Origin: an uncultured Collinsella sp.
GTDB lineage: Bacteria; Actinomycetota; Coriobacteriia; Coriobacteriales; Coriobacteriaceae
Reading direction: 5' to 3'
Assembly (NCBI GenBank): GCA_900544205.1
Contig: UQUG01000001.1
Location: 55,770 to 119,769, forward strand
DNA: 64,000 bases
Shown: positions 1-8,205 of the stretch, one piece after another
Layout: the number at the start of each line of letters is the position of its first letter
Position numbering within the stretch: the first letter of the stretch is position 1
Made by a program: the position numbers and the translations under genes
Notes under the pieces: generated by a model
What the model saw: only the letters and a program-made list of their open reading frames with translations
What the model was told of the DNA's origin: nothing
Database searches by the model: none

Positions 1-2
1 AG

Positions 3-845
3 CGTGCTTGGAACCGCATCGAGGAGAAGTTCAACTCCGGCGAGAACGTCGAGGGCGAGGTTATCGAGGTTGTCAAGGGCGGCCTGATCCTCGACATCGG
101 CCTGCGTGGCTTCCTGCCCGCCTCCCTCGTCGACCTCCGTCGCGTCAAGGACCTCACCTCCTACATGGGCACCCGCATCGAGGCCCGCGTCATCGAGATG
201 GACCGCAACCGCAACAACGTCGTCCTCTCCCGTCGCGTCGTGCTCGAGGAGTCCCGTAAGGCCGAGCGCTCCGAGATCCTGTCCAAGCTCAAGTCTGGCA
301 TGCGTCTCCAGGGCACCGTTTCCTCCATCGTCGACTTCGGCGCCTTCGTCGACCTCGGTGGTATCGACGGCCTCATCCACATTTCCGAGCTCTCCTGGAA
401 CCACGTCAACCATCCTTCCGAGGTTGTCAAGGTCGGCCAGGAGGTCGAGGTCGAGGTTCTCGACGTCGATCTCAACCGCGAGCGCATCTCCCTGGGTCTC
501 AAGCAGACCACCGAGGATCCGTGGCGCGCACTGGTCAAGAAGTACCCCGTCGGCGCTATCGTCGAGGGCACTGTGACCAAGCTTGTCCCGTTCGGCGCTT
601 TCGTCGATCTGGGCGAGGGCATCGAGGGCCTGGTGCACATCTCCGAGATGGCCAACAAGCACGTCGATCAGCCTTCTCAGGTCACCCACGTGGGCGACAA
701 GGTTCAGGTCAAGGTCATGGAGATCGACCTCGACCGTCGTCGTATCTCCCTGTCCATGAAGTCCGCTGCTGAGACTCTGGGCGTCGAGATCGAGGTTACC
801 CCGCTGCCTTCCGAGAAGAAGGACGAGGAGACCGACGCCGAGTAA
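3..845 (+). CDS. rpsA: 30S ribosomal protein S1, C-terminal part (5' end outside window)
   Basis: Ribosomal protein S1 binds mRNA on the small subunit and helps initiation. The reading frame is already open at the left edge, so only about 280 C-terminal residues are visible. Three S1 (OB-fold) repeats can be read, at about residues 17-85, 101-170 and 190-255. The second and third carry the typical core GAFVDLGG/GAFVDLGEGIEGLVHIS and end in HPSEVV or QPSQV linkers. The tail is acidic (KKDEETDAE). A strong terminator follows 26 bases after the stop. The family identity is firm; the total length and start cannot be seen. Confidence 0.95.
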   Translation, partial: RAWNRIEEKFNSGENVEGEVIEVVKGGLILDIGLRGFLPASLVDLRRVKDLTSYMGTRIEARVIEMDRNRNNVVLSRRVVLEESRKAERSEILSKLKSGMRLQGTVSSIVDFGAFVDLGGIDGLIHISELSWNHVNHPSEVVKVGQEVEVEVLDVDLNRERISLGLKQTTEDPWRALVKKYPVGAIVEGTVTKLVPFGAFVDLGEGIEGLVHISEMANKHVDQPSQVTHVGDKVQVKVMEIDLDRRRISLSMKSAAETLGVEIEVTPLPSEKKDEETDAE

Positions 846-870
846 ATCGGTTTGACGATCACTTGTTTTA

Positions 871-906
871 AGGGATCCGTCCGCAATGGACGGGTCCCTT
901 TTTTTG
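871..906 (+). terminator. Rho-independent terminator of rpsA
   Basis: A 12-bp stem (AGGGATCCGTCC with GGACGGGTCCCT, one mismatch) closes a short loop and runs straight into seven T residues. It lies 26 bases after the rpsA stop. Confidence 0.9.
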
Positions 907-984
907 CATTTGCTGCTGAGGTGCGCGATGCTGCCCGGGCTGTCCACAGGCTATTGGGTTGTCAGTGCATGAAAAATGCCGACA

Positions 985-1008
985 TCCCGCCTCGGGGAGG
1001 AGGCGGGA
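985..1008. other. Intergenic hairpin between rpsA and rnpB
   Basis: A perfect 9-bp inverted repeat (TCCCGCCTC / GAGGCGGGA) with a 6-base loop lies in the 263-base stretch between the rpsA terminator and rnpB. No T tract follows, so it is not a classical terminator. Nothing else is recognised in this gap. Confidence 0.4.
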
Positions 1009-1169
1009 ACACACCGAGTAGACGGAGGGGTGTGGAGCGCGGTCGCGTCTCGACTGACGACGTTGCCCATCGACAGGACCATTGTAGCGCATGGCGGTTC
1101 TTGGTTTATCGTGTCGAGCGTTTGCGTTGTGCCATTGCCTGCGGCAACGGTGTGTTACACTCTTGCACT

Positions 1170-1531
1170 GCTGAGTGGGCCAGACGGTCGCGCGATGTGC
1201 TGCTTGCAGCACGCGTGAGGAAAGTCCGGGCTCCAGAGGGCGGGATGCCGGCTAACGGCCGGGCGGAGTGATCCGACGGAAAGCGCCGCAGAAAAGAAGA
1301 CTCCCACCTGCGCCGCAAGGCGTAAAGGGAAAAGCTGAAACGGTGGTGTAAGAGACCACCAGCGTCGTGGTAACACGGCGGCTTGGCAAGCCCCATCCGG
1401 AGCAAGCGCGAATAGGAACGCTATGGGCCGGCCCGGTCCGCGTTCGGGTAGCGTGCGTGGAACTGCACGGTAACGTGCAGACAAGATAAATGACCGTTCA
1501 CGACAGAACCCGGCTTATCGGCCCACTCAGC
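1170..1531 (+). ncRNA. rnpB: RNase P RNA, bacterial class A
   Basis: This is the catalytic RNA of RNase P, which matures the 5' ends of tRNAs. The P1 helix is formed by 1170-1181 and 1520-1531, which are perfectly complementary (GCTGAGTGGGCC / GGCCCACTCAGC). The conserved 5' core GAGGAAAGTCCGGGCTCC sits at about 1218-1235. The 3' conserved block ACAGAACCCGGCTTA lies just before the P1 3' strand, and AGATAAATGACCG precedes it. The length of about 362 nt is typical. A possible -10 box TACACT lies at 1156-1161. The ends are set by the P1 pairing and may be off by a few bases. Confidence 0.95.
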
Positions 1532-1758
1532 ACTTTGTTGACGCTGCGAACCCGTCAGCGCGGCAATCTGCCTTTCAAGCCTTCGGGCATGACCATAAGG
1601 TCAATGCCCTTGTCTTTCAAGGCACCTTGCTCGCGCTGACGGGTTCTCGCTGTTGGTGACGGTATCATTGGCGTTTCCGTTCTTGTTGGCGAGGTCAACG
1701 GTGCTGTCTTTGCCGTATTATTGAGGCTGTTTGTTGCTTTGCTTGTTGTTGAGGGGCT

Positions 1759-2397
1759 TTGTTGGACAGCTATTTTACTCTTCAATCGAATATTGAGGCT
1801 TCGGGCGAGTTTGTGGACCGCAAGAGCCGGTTTATTGCCCAGCTGGTCCATATTGAGTCCGAGGATGAGGCGAATGCCTTTATCGAGACCGTTCGCAAAC
1901 GTCATTACGACGCTCGACACAATGTTCCCGCGTGGATTTTGGTCGATGGACGCGAGCGTCAAAGCGATGACGGTGAGCCGAGCCGCACGAGCGGTATGCC
2001 GACGCTCGAGGTGTTGCGCGGCGCGGGGCTCAAAAATGTTTGCTGCGTAGTGACGCGCTATTTTGGTGGCACGCTGTTGGGGCCTGGTGGCTTGGTACGC
2101 GCCTATACCGCGGCGACGCAAGCGGCGGTGGCCGCGGCTCGGGAGGCCGGGCAGATCGTCGAGATGACGAGCGTCGTGCCTGTTGACGTGCATGTGGCCT
2201 ATCCGCAGTATGAGCAGGTGCTTCGCTTGGCGCAGGATTCGGGTGCCAAGGTTTCGGATACCGATTACGCGGATGCCGTGACACTTCACTTGGTGTTTAA
2301 GGCGGGGGAGCAGGAGTCTTTTTGCGCCAGGATGCGCGAGCTTATGGCGGGGCGCGAGGAGATCGAGGTCGGTGCTCCCGTATTTGCCGAGTTCTAA
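1759..2397 (+). CDS. YigZ/IMPACT family protein
   Basis: Members of the YigZ/IMPACT family have an N-terminal UPF0029 domain and a C-terminal DUF1949 domain; the bacterial role is not settled. The motifs DDGEPSRTSGMP (about residues 70-81) and RYFGGTLLGPGGLVRAY (100-116) are the family hallmarks. The length of 212 residues is normal. There is no ATG near the start. TTG codons at 1759 and 1762 follow a GAGGGG ribosome binding site at 1751-1756, and the second TTG has the better spacing. The gene is followed by a terminator-like hairpin shared with the convergent gene. Confidence 0.85.
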   Translation: MLDSYFTLQSNIEASGEFVDRKSRFIAQLVHIESEDEANAFIETVRKRHYDARHNVPAWILVDGRERQSDDGEPSRTSGMPTLEVLRGAGLKNVCCVVTRYFGGTLLGPGGLVRAYTAATQAAVAAAREAGQIVEMTSVVPVDVHVAYPQYEQVLRLAQDSGAKVSDTDYADAVTLHLVFKAGEQESFCARMRELMAGREEIEVGAPVFAEF

Positions 2398-2400
2398 CGG

Positions 2401-2452
2401 CGACGGCCGGCGTGCTTTTGGATGGATCCCAAGCGCGCCGGCCGTCGTTTTT
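2401..2452. terminator. Terminator hairpin between convergent genes
   Basis: A perfect 12-bp stem (CGACGGCCGGCG / CGCCGGCCGTCG) with a 23-base loop is followed by TTTTT on the plus strand. It ends the yigZ-type gene and may also serve the convergent gene, whose stop is at 2465. Confidence 0.75.
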
Positions 2453-2464
2453 CTGTGCTGCCGT

Positions 2465-2911
2465 TTACTCGGCGAGCTGCTTTAGTACATCACAGGCGAT
2501 TTCGACGGCATCGTCGATGCAGCCGGGGCAGCTGTGAAGCGGACCCTTGTCCGATCCGATGCCCTTGAGCGTGCCGCAGACGGTCGTCGTGTTCTTCTCG
2601 CCAAAACGCTTGGCGATTTCGCGCGACAGCTTGTAGGTCTGGCCCTTGGTCTTGGGGTTTTCCATGCCGTCGCTCATCACGAAGCCCATGATGGCCACGG
2701 CGCCCGAGATGGCGCCGCAGGTTTCGGTCATGCCGCCCATGCCGGCACCAAAGCCCTCGGTGAGGGTAAAGGCGATCTGGGGGTCGAGTCCGACGGCAGG
2801 CGCGAGGGTGCAGGCGACGGCCTGGGCGCAGTTAAAGCCGCGGGCGTGGTATTCGGCTGCCTGAGCCTGACAGGCGTTGATGTCGAGCTGGGCCGTATCG
2901 ATTTGCTTCAT
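2465..2911 (-). CDS. C_GCAxxG_C_C family redox protein
   Basis: This is a small cysteine-rich protein (148 aa) of the C_GCAxxG_C_C family, predicted redox-active proteins found in anaerobes with no established substrate. The pattern is visible: GFNCAQAV (Cys28), GGMTETCGAISGA (Cys65), TVCGTLKG, then HSCPGC near the end. The start at 2911 is chosen because AAGGAG lies just upstream of that ATG; an in-frame extension upstream has no good ribosome binding site. It is a single gene, convergent with the YigZ gene and divergent from the sulfhydrylase gene. Function is inferred only from family membership. Confidence 0.8.
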   Translation of the reverse strand: MKQIDTAQLDINACQAQAAEYHARGFNCAQAVACTLAPAVGLDPQIAFTLTEGFGAGMGGMTETCGAISGAVAIMGFVMSDGMENPKTKGQTYKLSREIAKRFGEKNTTTVCGTLKGIGSDKGPLHSCPGCIDDAVEIACDVLKQLAE

Positions 2912-3140
2912 CGTTGTCTCCTTGGTTACGGTGTACTCGCCTATGGTACCCGTGACGGTGCATGTAATCATCGAGAGCTTCATGTATGCCTCATTTTTAT
3001 CTATCGAGCAAATGCCCAAGGCTTGAGATAAAACCCTTGATTAATTAGTCCCATAACCTACCTTTGGGATGGGTTGAGAGGGGTGCAGGGTAGCGGTATC
3101 GTGAACCGAATAAAACGTAACCCAGGCAAGGGAGCAAGAT

Positions 3141-4424
3141 ATGAGCGAGCAGACCATCGGTACCACGTGTGTTCAGGGCGGTTATCGCCCGGGCGATGCG
3201 GAGCCGCGCCAGGTGCCTATCTACCAGTCCACCACGTGGAAGTACGATACGTCCGAGCACATGGGCAAGCTGTTCGACCTGGAGGAGTCGGGCTACTTCT
3301 ATAGCCGCCTGCAGAACCCCACGTGTGACCTCGTTGCCGCCAAGATCTGCGAGATGGAGGGCGGCACCGCTGCGATGCTCACGAGCTCGGGCATGGCCGC
3401 GAACTTCCTCGCGATCTTTAACGTTGCCGGTGCCGGCGATCATGTGGTCGCGAGCTCTGCCATCTACGGCGGTACCTACAACTTGCTTGCCCACACCATG
3501 GGCCGCATGGGCCTGACCTGCACGTTCGTTGCCCCCGACTGCACCGATGAGGAGCTGGAGGCCGCTTTCCAGCCCAACACCAAGCTCGTCTTTGGTGAGA
3601 CCATCGCCAATCCCGCGCTCGCCGTGCTCGACATTGAGCACTTTGCCAAGGCCGCACACGACCACGGCGTGCCGTTGATGGTCGACAACACCTTCCCGAC
3701 GCCCGTGATGTGCCGTCCCTTTGAGTGGGGCGCCGATATCGTTACGCACTCCACCACCAAATACATGGATGGTCACGCGGCCTATCTCGGCGGCGTGATC
3801 GTCGATCACGGCCAGTTTGACTGGATGGCGCATGAGGACAAGTTCCCGGGTCTCACCACACCTGACGAGAGCTATCACGGCGTGACCTATGCCGAGAAGT
3901 TCGGTCGCGAGGGCGCCTTTATCACCAAGGCTACTGCGCAGCTTATGCGTGACCTCGGTCCCATGCAGAACCCGCAGGCGGCGTTCTTCCTGAACAGCTC
4001 GCTCGAGAGCCTGCACGTGCGTATGCCGCGCCACTGCGAGAACGGCCTGGCGGTCGCCAAGTTCCTGCAGAGCCACCCCAAGGTGCGCTTTGTGAGCTAT
4101 CCGGGCCTGGAGGGCGACAAGTACTACGACATGGCGCAGAAGTACATGCCCAACGGCACCTGCGGTGTCGTGAGCTTTGGCTTTAACGGTGGTCGTGCGG
4201 CGGCCGAGACCTTTATGAAGAGCCTCAAGCTCGCCCAGATCGCCACGCACGTTGCCGACGCCCGCACTTGCTGCCTGCATCCTGCTAACGCTACGCATCG
4301 CCAGATGAACGACGAGGAACTCATCGCCTGCGGTATCTCCGCCGACATGGTGCGCCTGTCGTGCGGCCTCGAGGACACGGCCGATCTGATTGCCGACCTT
4401 GAGCAGGCACTCGAGCAGTGCTAG
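3141..4424 (+). CDS. O-acetylhomoserine aminocarboxypropyltransferase / Cys-Met metabolism PLP enzyme
   Basis: This is a Cys/Met-metabolism PLP enzyme of 427 aa. It most likely makes homocysteine from O-acetylhomoserine and sulfide, in the cytoplasm. The PLP lysine is K207 in HSTTKYMDGH. The upstream signatures SGMAANFLAIF and VDNTFPTP and the QGGYRPGDAEPRQVPIYQSTT N-terminus fit the O-acetylhomoserine sulfhydrylase branch. A methionine gamma-lyase function cannot be excluded by eye. AAGGGAGCAAGAT precedes the ATG. It is a single gene ended by a strong terminator. I looked for a SAM riboswitch in the leader and saw none. Confidence 0.85.
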   Translation: MSEQTIGTTCVQGGYRPGDAEPRQVPIYQSTTWKYDTSEHMGKLFDLEESGYFYSRLQNPTCDLVAAKICEMEGGTAAMLTSSGMAANFLAIFNVAGAGDHVVASSAIYGGTYNLLAHTMGRMGLTCTFVAPDCTDEELEAAFQPNTKLVFGETIANPALAVLDIEHFAKAAHDHGVPLMVDNTFPTPVMCRPFEWGADIVTHSTTKYMDGHAAYLGGVIVDHGQFDWMAHEDKFPGLTTPDESYHGVTYAEKFGREGAFITKATAQLMRDLGPMQNPQAAFFLNSSLESLHVRMPRHCENGLAVAKFLQSHPKVRFVSYPGLEGDKYYDMAQKYMPNGTCGVVSFGFNGGRAAAETFMKSLKLAQIATHVADARTCCLHPANATHRQMNDEELIACGISADMVRLSCGLEDTADLIADLEQALEQC

Positions 4425-4493
4425 GCTAGCGTTCGCATAAGGCGCCGATGCTGGCAGAAAGCTTCGGCGACCTTTAGTTCCGATTCCGTAGGC

Positions 4494-4538
4494 GGGACCC
4501 CAATCGCGACTGTTTACAGGCGATTGGGGCCCCGTTTT
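4494..4538 (+). terminator. Terminator of the sulfhydrylase gene
   Basis: The 10-bp stem CCCCAATCGC / GCGATTGGGG is extended by GGG/CCC beyond one unpaired pair, with a 12-base loop and a following TTTTT. Confidence 0.9.
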
Positions 4539-4565
4539 TGCGTTGGGCCACTCGAAAGGATGGAT

Positions 4566-5870
4566 ATGGAGAAAACCGCAGAGCAGCTGCGCCGCGAGCA
4601 TATTGCCCTAGAGGGCGACACCCATGGCAAGAACAAGTGGGCGATTCTGTTTACCGTGCTCATCATGACGTTTATGGTGTGTCTGGATTCGACCGTCGTG
4701 ACCGTGGCGCTGCCCGTGATGCAAAAGGAGCTGGGCGTGGGCCTCGATCGCATTCAGCTGGTAAGCTCGGTGTATCTGCTTGCGACTTGCGTGGCTATGT
4801 TGCCGTTTGGCCGTCTGGGCGACGTGCGCGGCAAGGTGAACGTGTTCCAGTTGGGCGTCATCGTCTTTTCGGTCGGTTCGCTGCTGTGCGGCCTTTCGGC
4901 CTCGCTCGAGGTTCTTATCCTGGCACGCATTGTTCAGGGCGTCGGTTGCGCGGCGGCCATGGCTAACAACATGGGTATCATCACCGAGTCGTTTCCGGCG
5001 CGCGAACGAGGCCGTGCCATGGGTATTCTTGCGACCTTTGTGGCCCTCGGCATGATGTGTGGCCCCGTGCTCGGCGGCATGCTGGTGGCAAGCTTTCCTT
5101 GGGAGAGCATCTTCCTCATCAACCTGCCCATTGGCGTCATCTCGTTTATCGTGGGGCTCTACACGCTGCCGCATGTTAAGCCGGAGGCCGGCGAGCGCCC
5201 CATGTCCCTGATCGAGGCCGCTCGTCGCTGCTTTGCAAATTCGGCCTTCACCATCAACCTTGCCTGCATGCTCATCGTGTTCGTTGGTATTGGCGCATCT
5301 GAGTTTATCCTGCCGTTCTATTTTCAGGACGCCCATGGCTTTGGTTCCGACATTTCCGGATTGCTCTTTTTGGCGCTGCCGATGGTGAATGCCTTTATCG
5401 GACCGCTTTCGGGTACGGTTTCGGACCGTGTTGGCTGCGAGGGCCCCACGGCGGTCGGCCTGGGCGTGTACGTGTGCGGTCTCTTTGCGGTAAGCACGCT
5501 TGACGAGCACTCTTCTATCCCTGTGATCGTGTGCTGCGTTGCGTTTATGTCGTGTGGCACGTCGATTTTCCAGAGTCCCAACAACTCGCTGTATATGGGC
5601 TCGGCTCCGCGCGAAGCGCTCGGCTTTGCGGGCAGCCTGGGCAGCCTGGCGCGCTACGCCGGCATGGCACTCGGCATTACGGCGGCGTCGCATATCCTGT
5701 ATGGGCAGATGAGCGTGGCGATGGGCGAGGCCGTGACCAGTTTTGTTGCAGGCCGTCCGGATGTATTCCTATTCGGCTTTCGCTCGGTGTTCTACGTACT
5801 CATGGCTGTGGCCGCTGTGGGCTTTGCGCTTGCCATGGTGCGTTTGGTGAAGATGCGCGCCCGCCATTAG
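4566..5870 (+). CDS. MFS transporter, DHA2 (EmrB/QacA-like) drug-efflux type
   Basis: This is a polytopic membrane protein of 434 aa with about 12-14 hydrophobic segments, probably a proton-coupled exporter. The first helix carries LDSTVVTVALPVMQKEL, typical of the DHA2 group, followed by motif A as GRLGDVRGK. VQGVGCAAAMANNMGII and GPVLGGMLV match the helix 4-5 motifs. Substrate is unknown. The ATG at 4566 is chosen because AAAGGA at 4555-4560 is well spaced from it, while the ATG at 4560 overlaps that site. No regulator gene is adjacent. It is a single-gene unit after the terminator at 4494. Confidence 0.85.
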   Translation: MEKTAEQLRREHIALEGDTHGKNKWAILFTVLIMTFMVCLDSTVVTVALPVMQKELGVGLDRIQLVSSVYLLATCVAMLPFGRLGDVRGKVNVFQLGVIVFSVGSLLCGLSASLEVLILARIVQGVGCAAAMANNMGIITESFPARERGRAMGILATFVALGMMCGPVLGGMLVASFPWESIFLINLPIGVISFIVGLYTLPHVKPEAGERPMSLIEAARRCFANSAFTINLACMLIVFVGIGASEFILPFYFQDAHGFGSDISGLLFLALPMVNAFIGPLSGTVSDRVGCEGPTAVGLGVYVCGLFAVSTLDEHSSIPVIVCCVAFMSCGTSIFQSPNNSLYMGSAPREALGFAGSLGSLARYAGMALGITAASHILYGQMSVAMGEAVTSFVAGRPDVFLFGFRSVFYVLMAVAAVGFALAMVRLVKMRARH

Positions 5871-6027
5871 CGTGTTGGGAGGCTGTCTGCCACGATTCGC
5901 GCCGTCCCAAAAAGACTGGTTTGTGGTGCGATGCGGCTTGTGGGGCGGGCGGGGGTCGGTCCGTGGTAGACTATCGTGCAACGTTTGTTCATCGCGCGGA
6001 ATCATTGCCGCGAGAAAGGGTTGCGCC

Positions 6028-6606
6028 ATGCAGGAGCTTGAGGATCGTATTCGCCGTGACGGCATCGTAAAGGCCGGTAACGTCCTTAAGGTTGATGCCT
6101 TCCTCAACCACCAGTGCGACGTTGAGCTGTTTGACCATATGGGCGCCGAGTGGGCCCGTCTGTTCGAGGGTGTCGAGATCAACAAGATCCTGACGATCGA
6201 GGCTTCGGGCATTGGCATGGCTTGCATTGCGGCCCAGCATTTTGGCGGCGTGCCGGTGGTCTTTGCCAAGAAGGCACAGTCCATCAACCTCGACGGCGAG
6301 CAGTATGCCACGACCATCTACTCCTTTACCAAGCAGAAGGAGTACCCGGTTATCGTTGGCAAGCGCTTCCTGTCCGAGGGCGACAAGGTCCTGATTATCG
6401 ACGACTTCCTGGCCAACGGCTGCGCGCTCGAGGGTCTTATCAAGATCTGCGAGGCTGCGGGTGCCGAGGTATCTGGTATTGGCATTGCGGTGGAGAAGGG
6501 CTTCCAAGGCGGTGGCGATAAGCTCCGCGAGCGCGGCTTCCGCGTCGAGAGCCTGGCCCGTATCGCCGATATGGACTGCGAGACCGGCGAGATCACCTTC
6601 GCCTAA
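6028..6606 (+). CDS. xpt: Xanthine phosphoribosyltransferase
   Basis: This purine salvage enzyme makes XMP from xanthine and PRPP in the cytoplasm. It has 192 aa, the usual Xpt length. The PRPP-binding loop is VLIIDDFLANGCALEGL (residues 121-137). The N-terminus (MQELEDRIRRDGIVKAGNVLK) and the block TIEASGIGMACIAAQ match Gram-positive Xpt proteins. The ATG at 6028 has GAGAAAGGG upstream; the frame is open further upstream but without support. The leader lacks a purine riboswitch that I can recognise. A hairpin terminator follows. Confidence 0.9.
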   Translation: MQELEDRIRRDGIVKAGNVLKVDAFLNHQCDVELFDHMGAEWARLFEGVEINKILTIEASGIGMACIAAQHFGGVPVVFAKKAQSINLDGEQYATTIYSFTKQKEYPVIVGKRFLSEGDKVLIIDDFLANGCALEGLIKICEAAGAEVSGIGIAVEKGFQGGGDKLRERGFRVESLARIADMDCETGEITFA

Positions 6607-6633
6607 GCGCGCAACACAAGCGATTGGTATGCG

Positions 6634-6669
6634 ATGTGACAAAGGGACTGTCCCTTTGTCACATTTTTT
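6634..6669 (+). terminator. Terminator-like perfect palindrome after xpt
   Basis: A perfect 14-bp stem (ATGTGACAAAGGGA / TCCCTTTGTCACAT) with a 3-base loop is followed by TTTTT. The core GGGACTGTCCC resembles the inner end of the family A repeat arms elsewhere in the window, so it may be a relative of that family acting as a terminator. Confidence 0.85.
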
Positions 6670-6689
6670 GTATGAGGGGAGGTGTTGAT

Positions 6690-7070
6690 ATGGATGAGAA
6701 CAAGATGGGATGGCGCGAGTATGCGCGCTTTGCCGAGATGTCGGTCGAGGAGTTGGCGCGCGATTGCGAGGTGCAGGTGTTTCGCGCGACAGGTCCGGGC
6801 GGGCAGGGCGTGAACACGACGGATTCAGCGGTGCGCATGAAGCATGGGCCCACGGGGATTACCGTGACGGCGCGCGAGAGCCGCAGTCAGTTTCAGAATC
6901 GTGCGAGCTGTTTGCGTAAGCTGAGGGCAGAGCTTGAGCGTCGCGGGCGTCCACCGCGTCGACGCGTAAAGACCAAGGTGCCTCAACGCTCTCGGCAGCG
7001 CAGGCTCAACGACAAGCACTTCAACGCGATTAAAAAGGCCAACCGTCGCAAACCGGGCAGCGACGAATAG
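6690..7070 (+). CDS. Peptide chain release factor-like protein with RF-1 (GGQ) domain
   Basis: This is a 126-aa protein consisting mostly of the peptidyl-tRNA hydrolase domain of class I release factors. GPGGQGVNTTDSAVR places the catalytic GGQ at residues 37-39, followed by a basic tail (RRVKTKVPQRSRQRR...KKANRRKPG). There is no codon-recognition domain. The size and basic tail resemble ArfB/YaeJ-type rescue factors, which release stalled ribosomes, or the PrfH-like stand-alone group. The ATG at 6690 has GGGGAGG 9 bases upstream. The ribosome-rescue role is inferred from the family. Confidence 0.8.
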   Translation: MDENKMGWREYARFAEMSVEELARDCEVQVFRATGPGGQGVNTTDSAVRMKHGPTGITVTARESRSQFQNRASCLRKLRAELERRGRPPRRRVKTKVPQRSRQRRLNDKHFNAIKKANRRKPGSDE

Positions 7071-7075
7071 CCACC

Positions 7076-7150
7076 CCTAAGTTGCGGTGAAATAGGGACT
7101 GTTTTGCGGCTTTAGCTACATAAACAGTCCCTATTTCACCGCAACTTAGG
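7076..7150. repeat. Family A palindromic repeat, copy 1
   Basis: Perfect 29-bp arms (7076-7104 and 7122-7150) begin CCTAAGTTGCGGTGAAATA and enclose a 17-base loop. The arms match five other copies in the window; this copy has ATAGGGACTG where most have ATACGGACTG. It lies between two convergent genes. Confidence 0.95.
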
Positions 7151-7155
7151 TGGGG

Positions 7156-8118
7156 CTAGCGGGTGGGGTGCCAGACGTGGAGGGCGCCGGCGAGGATGTC
7201 GACCTCGATGCGCGAGGCGACGATGGGCTCGCCGTCGGCTTGGATGGGGTAGTCTGGCTCCTCAAAAGTGAGCTCGGCATGGCGGCATCGGCGCATGCGA
7301 ACCGGTGGCAGTTTGGTATGGTGGCCGTCCTTGGCCGAAAGGAACATAGGCAGGGCAACCGCGCGAGGGACAGGGCCGCATGCGTAGCAGACGTCGAGCA
7401 CGCCGTCGCAGGGGTCGGCATCGGGGCAGATGCGATAGCCCGAGCCATAGGTGGGACCAAGCTGAATCGCCATGATGATCGCCCTCACGCGCTCGGCGGG
7501 CGCGCCGTCAAAGCTGACTGTCATGGAGTAGTTGCGATAGCGCAGGCCAAACTGCTCAAGTCCCGAAAGGGTGTAGAGCGGAGCGCCCGTCAAGCCGGTC
7601 TTTTTGCGCAGCTCGGTGGTGCCAAGGCCGATGGCGGCATCGATGCCGACCGAAAGCGTCTGGTCGTAGTACTCAACGGTAGCCTCGCCGCTACCGCTTG
7701 CGGGGTTCCATGAGCGAATCCGCCCGATGTCCTGACGTTGAAGCTCACAGGTGAGCAGCGCGCCATAATCCTTGCCGGAGAAATCTTCGATACCGAGCGT
7801 TTGGGCAAAATCGTTGCCGGAGCCTACGGGCAGGATGGCAAGAGCGGGGCGGACCGCCTCATCCTGCGTCATGAGTCCGTTGACGACCTCGTGGATCACG
7901 CCGTCGCCGCCGAGGGCGATAACGGTGTGATAGCCCTCGGCCTGTGCGGCCAGCTCCTTGGCGTGTCCCATGCGCTCGGTCAGTACCAGGTCAAACTGGG
8001 ATGCGCGCGCGGTCATATCCAAAAAGCGCTGCAGGCGCTCGGCAACCTCGCGCGCGGCGCCCGACTGGGCGGCAGGGTTGGCGATGATGAGCGTGCGACC
8101 AAAATCAGTTGCGTGCAT
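7156..8118 (-). CDS. Diacylglycerol kinase family (YegS/BmrU-like) lipid kinase
   Basis: This is a lipid kinase of the DAGK catalytic-domain family, 320 aa, acting at the cytoplasmic face of the membrane. The nucleotide-binding motif VIALGGDGVIHEVVNG is at about residues 66-81 (GGDG 70-73), and PVGSGNDFAQTLG follows at 97-109. IANPAAQSG near the N-terminus is also typical. The start at 8118 follows GGGAGTCG; longer in-frame starts exist but lack a ribosome binding site. The exact lipid substrate (diacylglycerol or another) cannot be told from sequence. Confidence 0.85.
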   Translation of the reverse strand: MHATDFGRTLIIANPAAQSGAAREVAERLQRFLDMTARASQFDLVLTERMGHAKELAAQAEGYHTVIALGGDGVIHEVVNGLMTQDEAVRPALAILPVGSGNDFAQTLGIEDFSGKDYGALLTCELQRQDIGRIRSWNPASGSGEATVEYYDQTLSVGIDAAIGLGTTELRKKTGLTGAPLYTLSGLEQFGLRYRNYSMTVSFDGAPAERVRAIIMAIQLGPTYGSGYRICPDADPCDGVLDVCYACGPVPRAVALPMFLSAKDGHHTKLPPVRMRRCRHAELTFEEPDYPIQADGEPIVASRIEVDILAGALHVWHPTR

Positions 8119-8205
8119 GGAACGACTCCCGGCGTATGACGTGACGGTGCGGTCGCGCTCAGGTCGAATTGCCCCCGATTGTGGCTGCACGGCGAATACT
8201 AACGT

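Noticed and set aside
2990..3140. SAM riboswitch before the O-acetylhomoserine sulfhydrylase gene
   Set aside because: The short leader lacks the conserved SAM-I core and a following terminator.
5871..6027. Purine riboswitch before xpt
   Set aside because: No conserved three-way junction or TATA/loop motifs were found in the 157-base leader.
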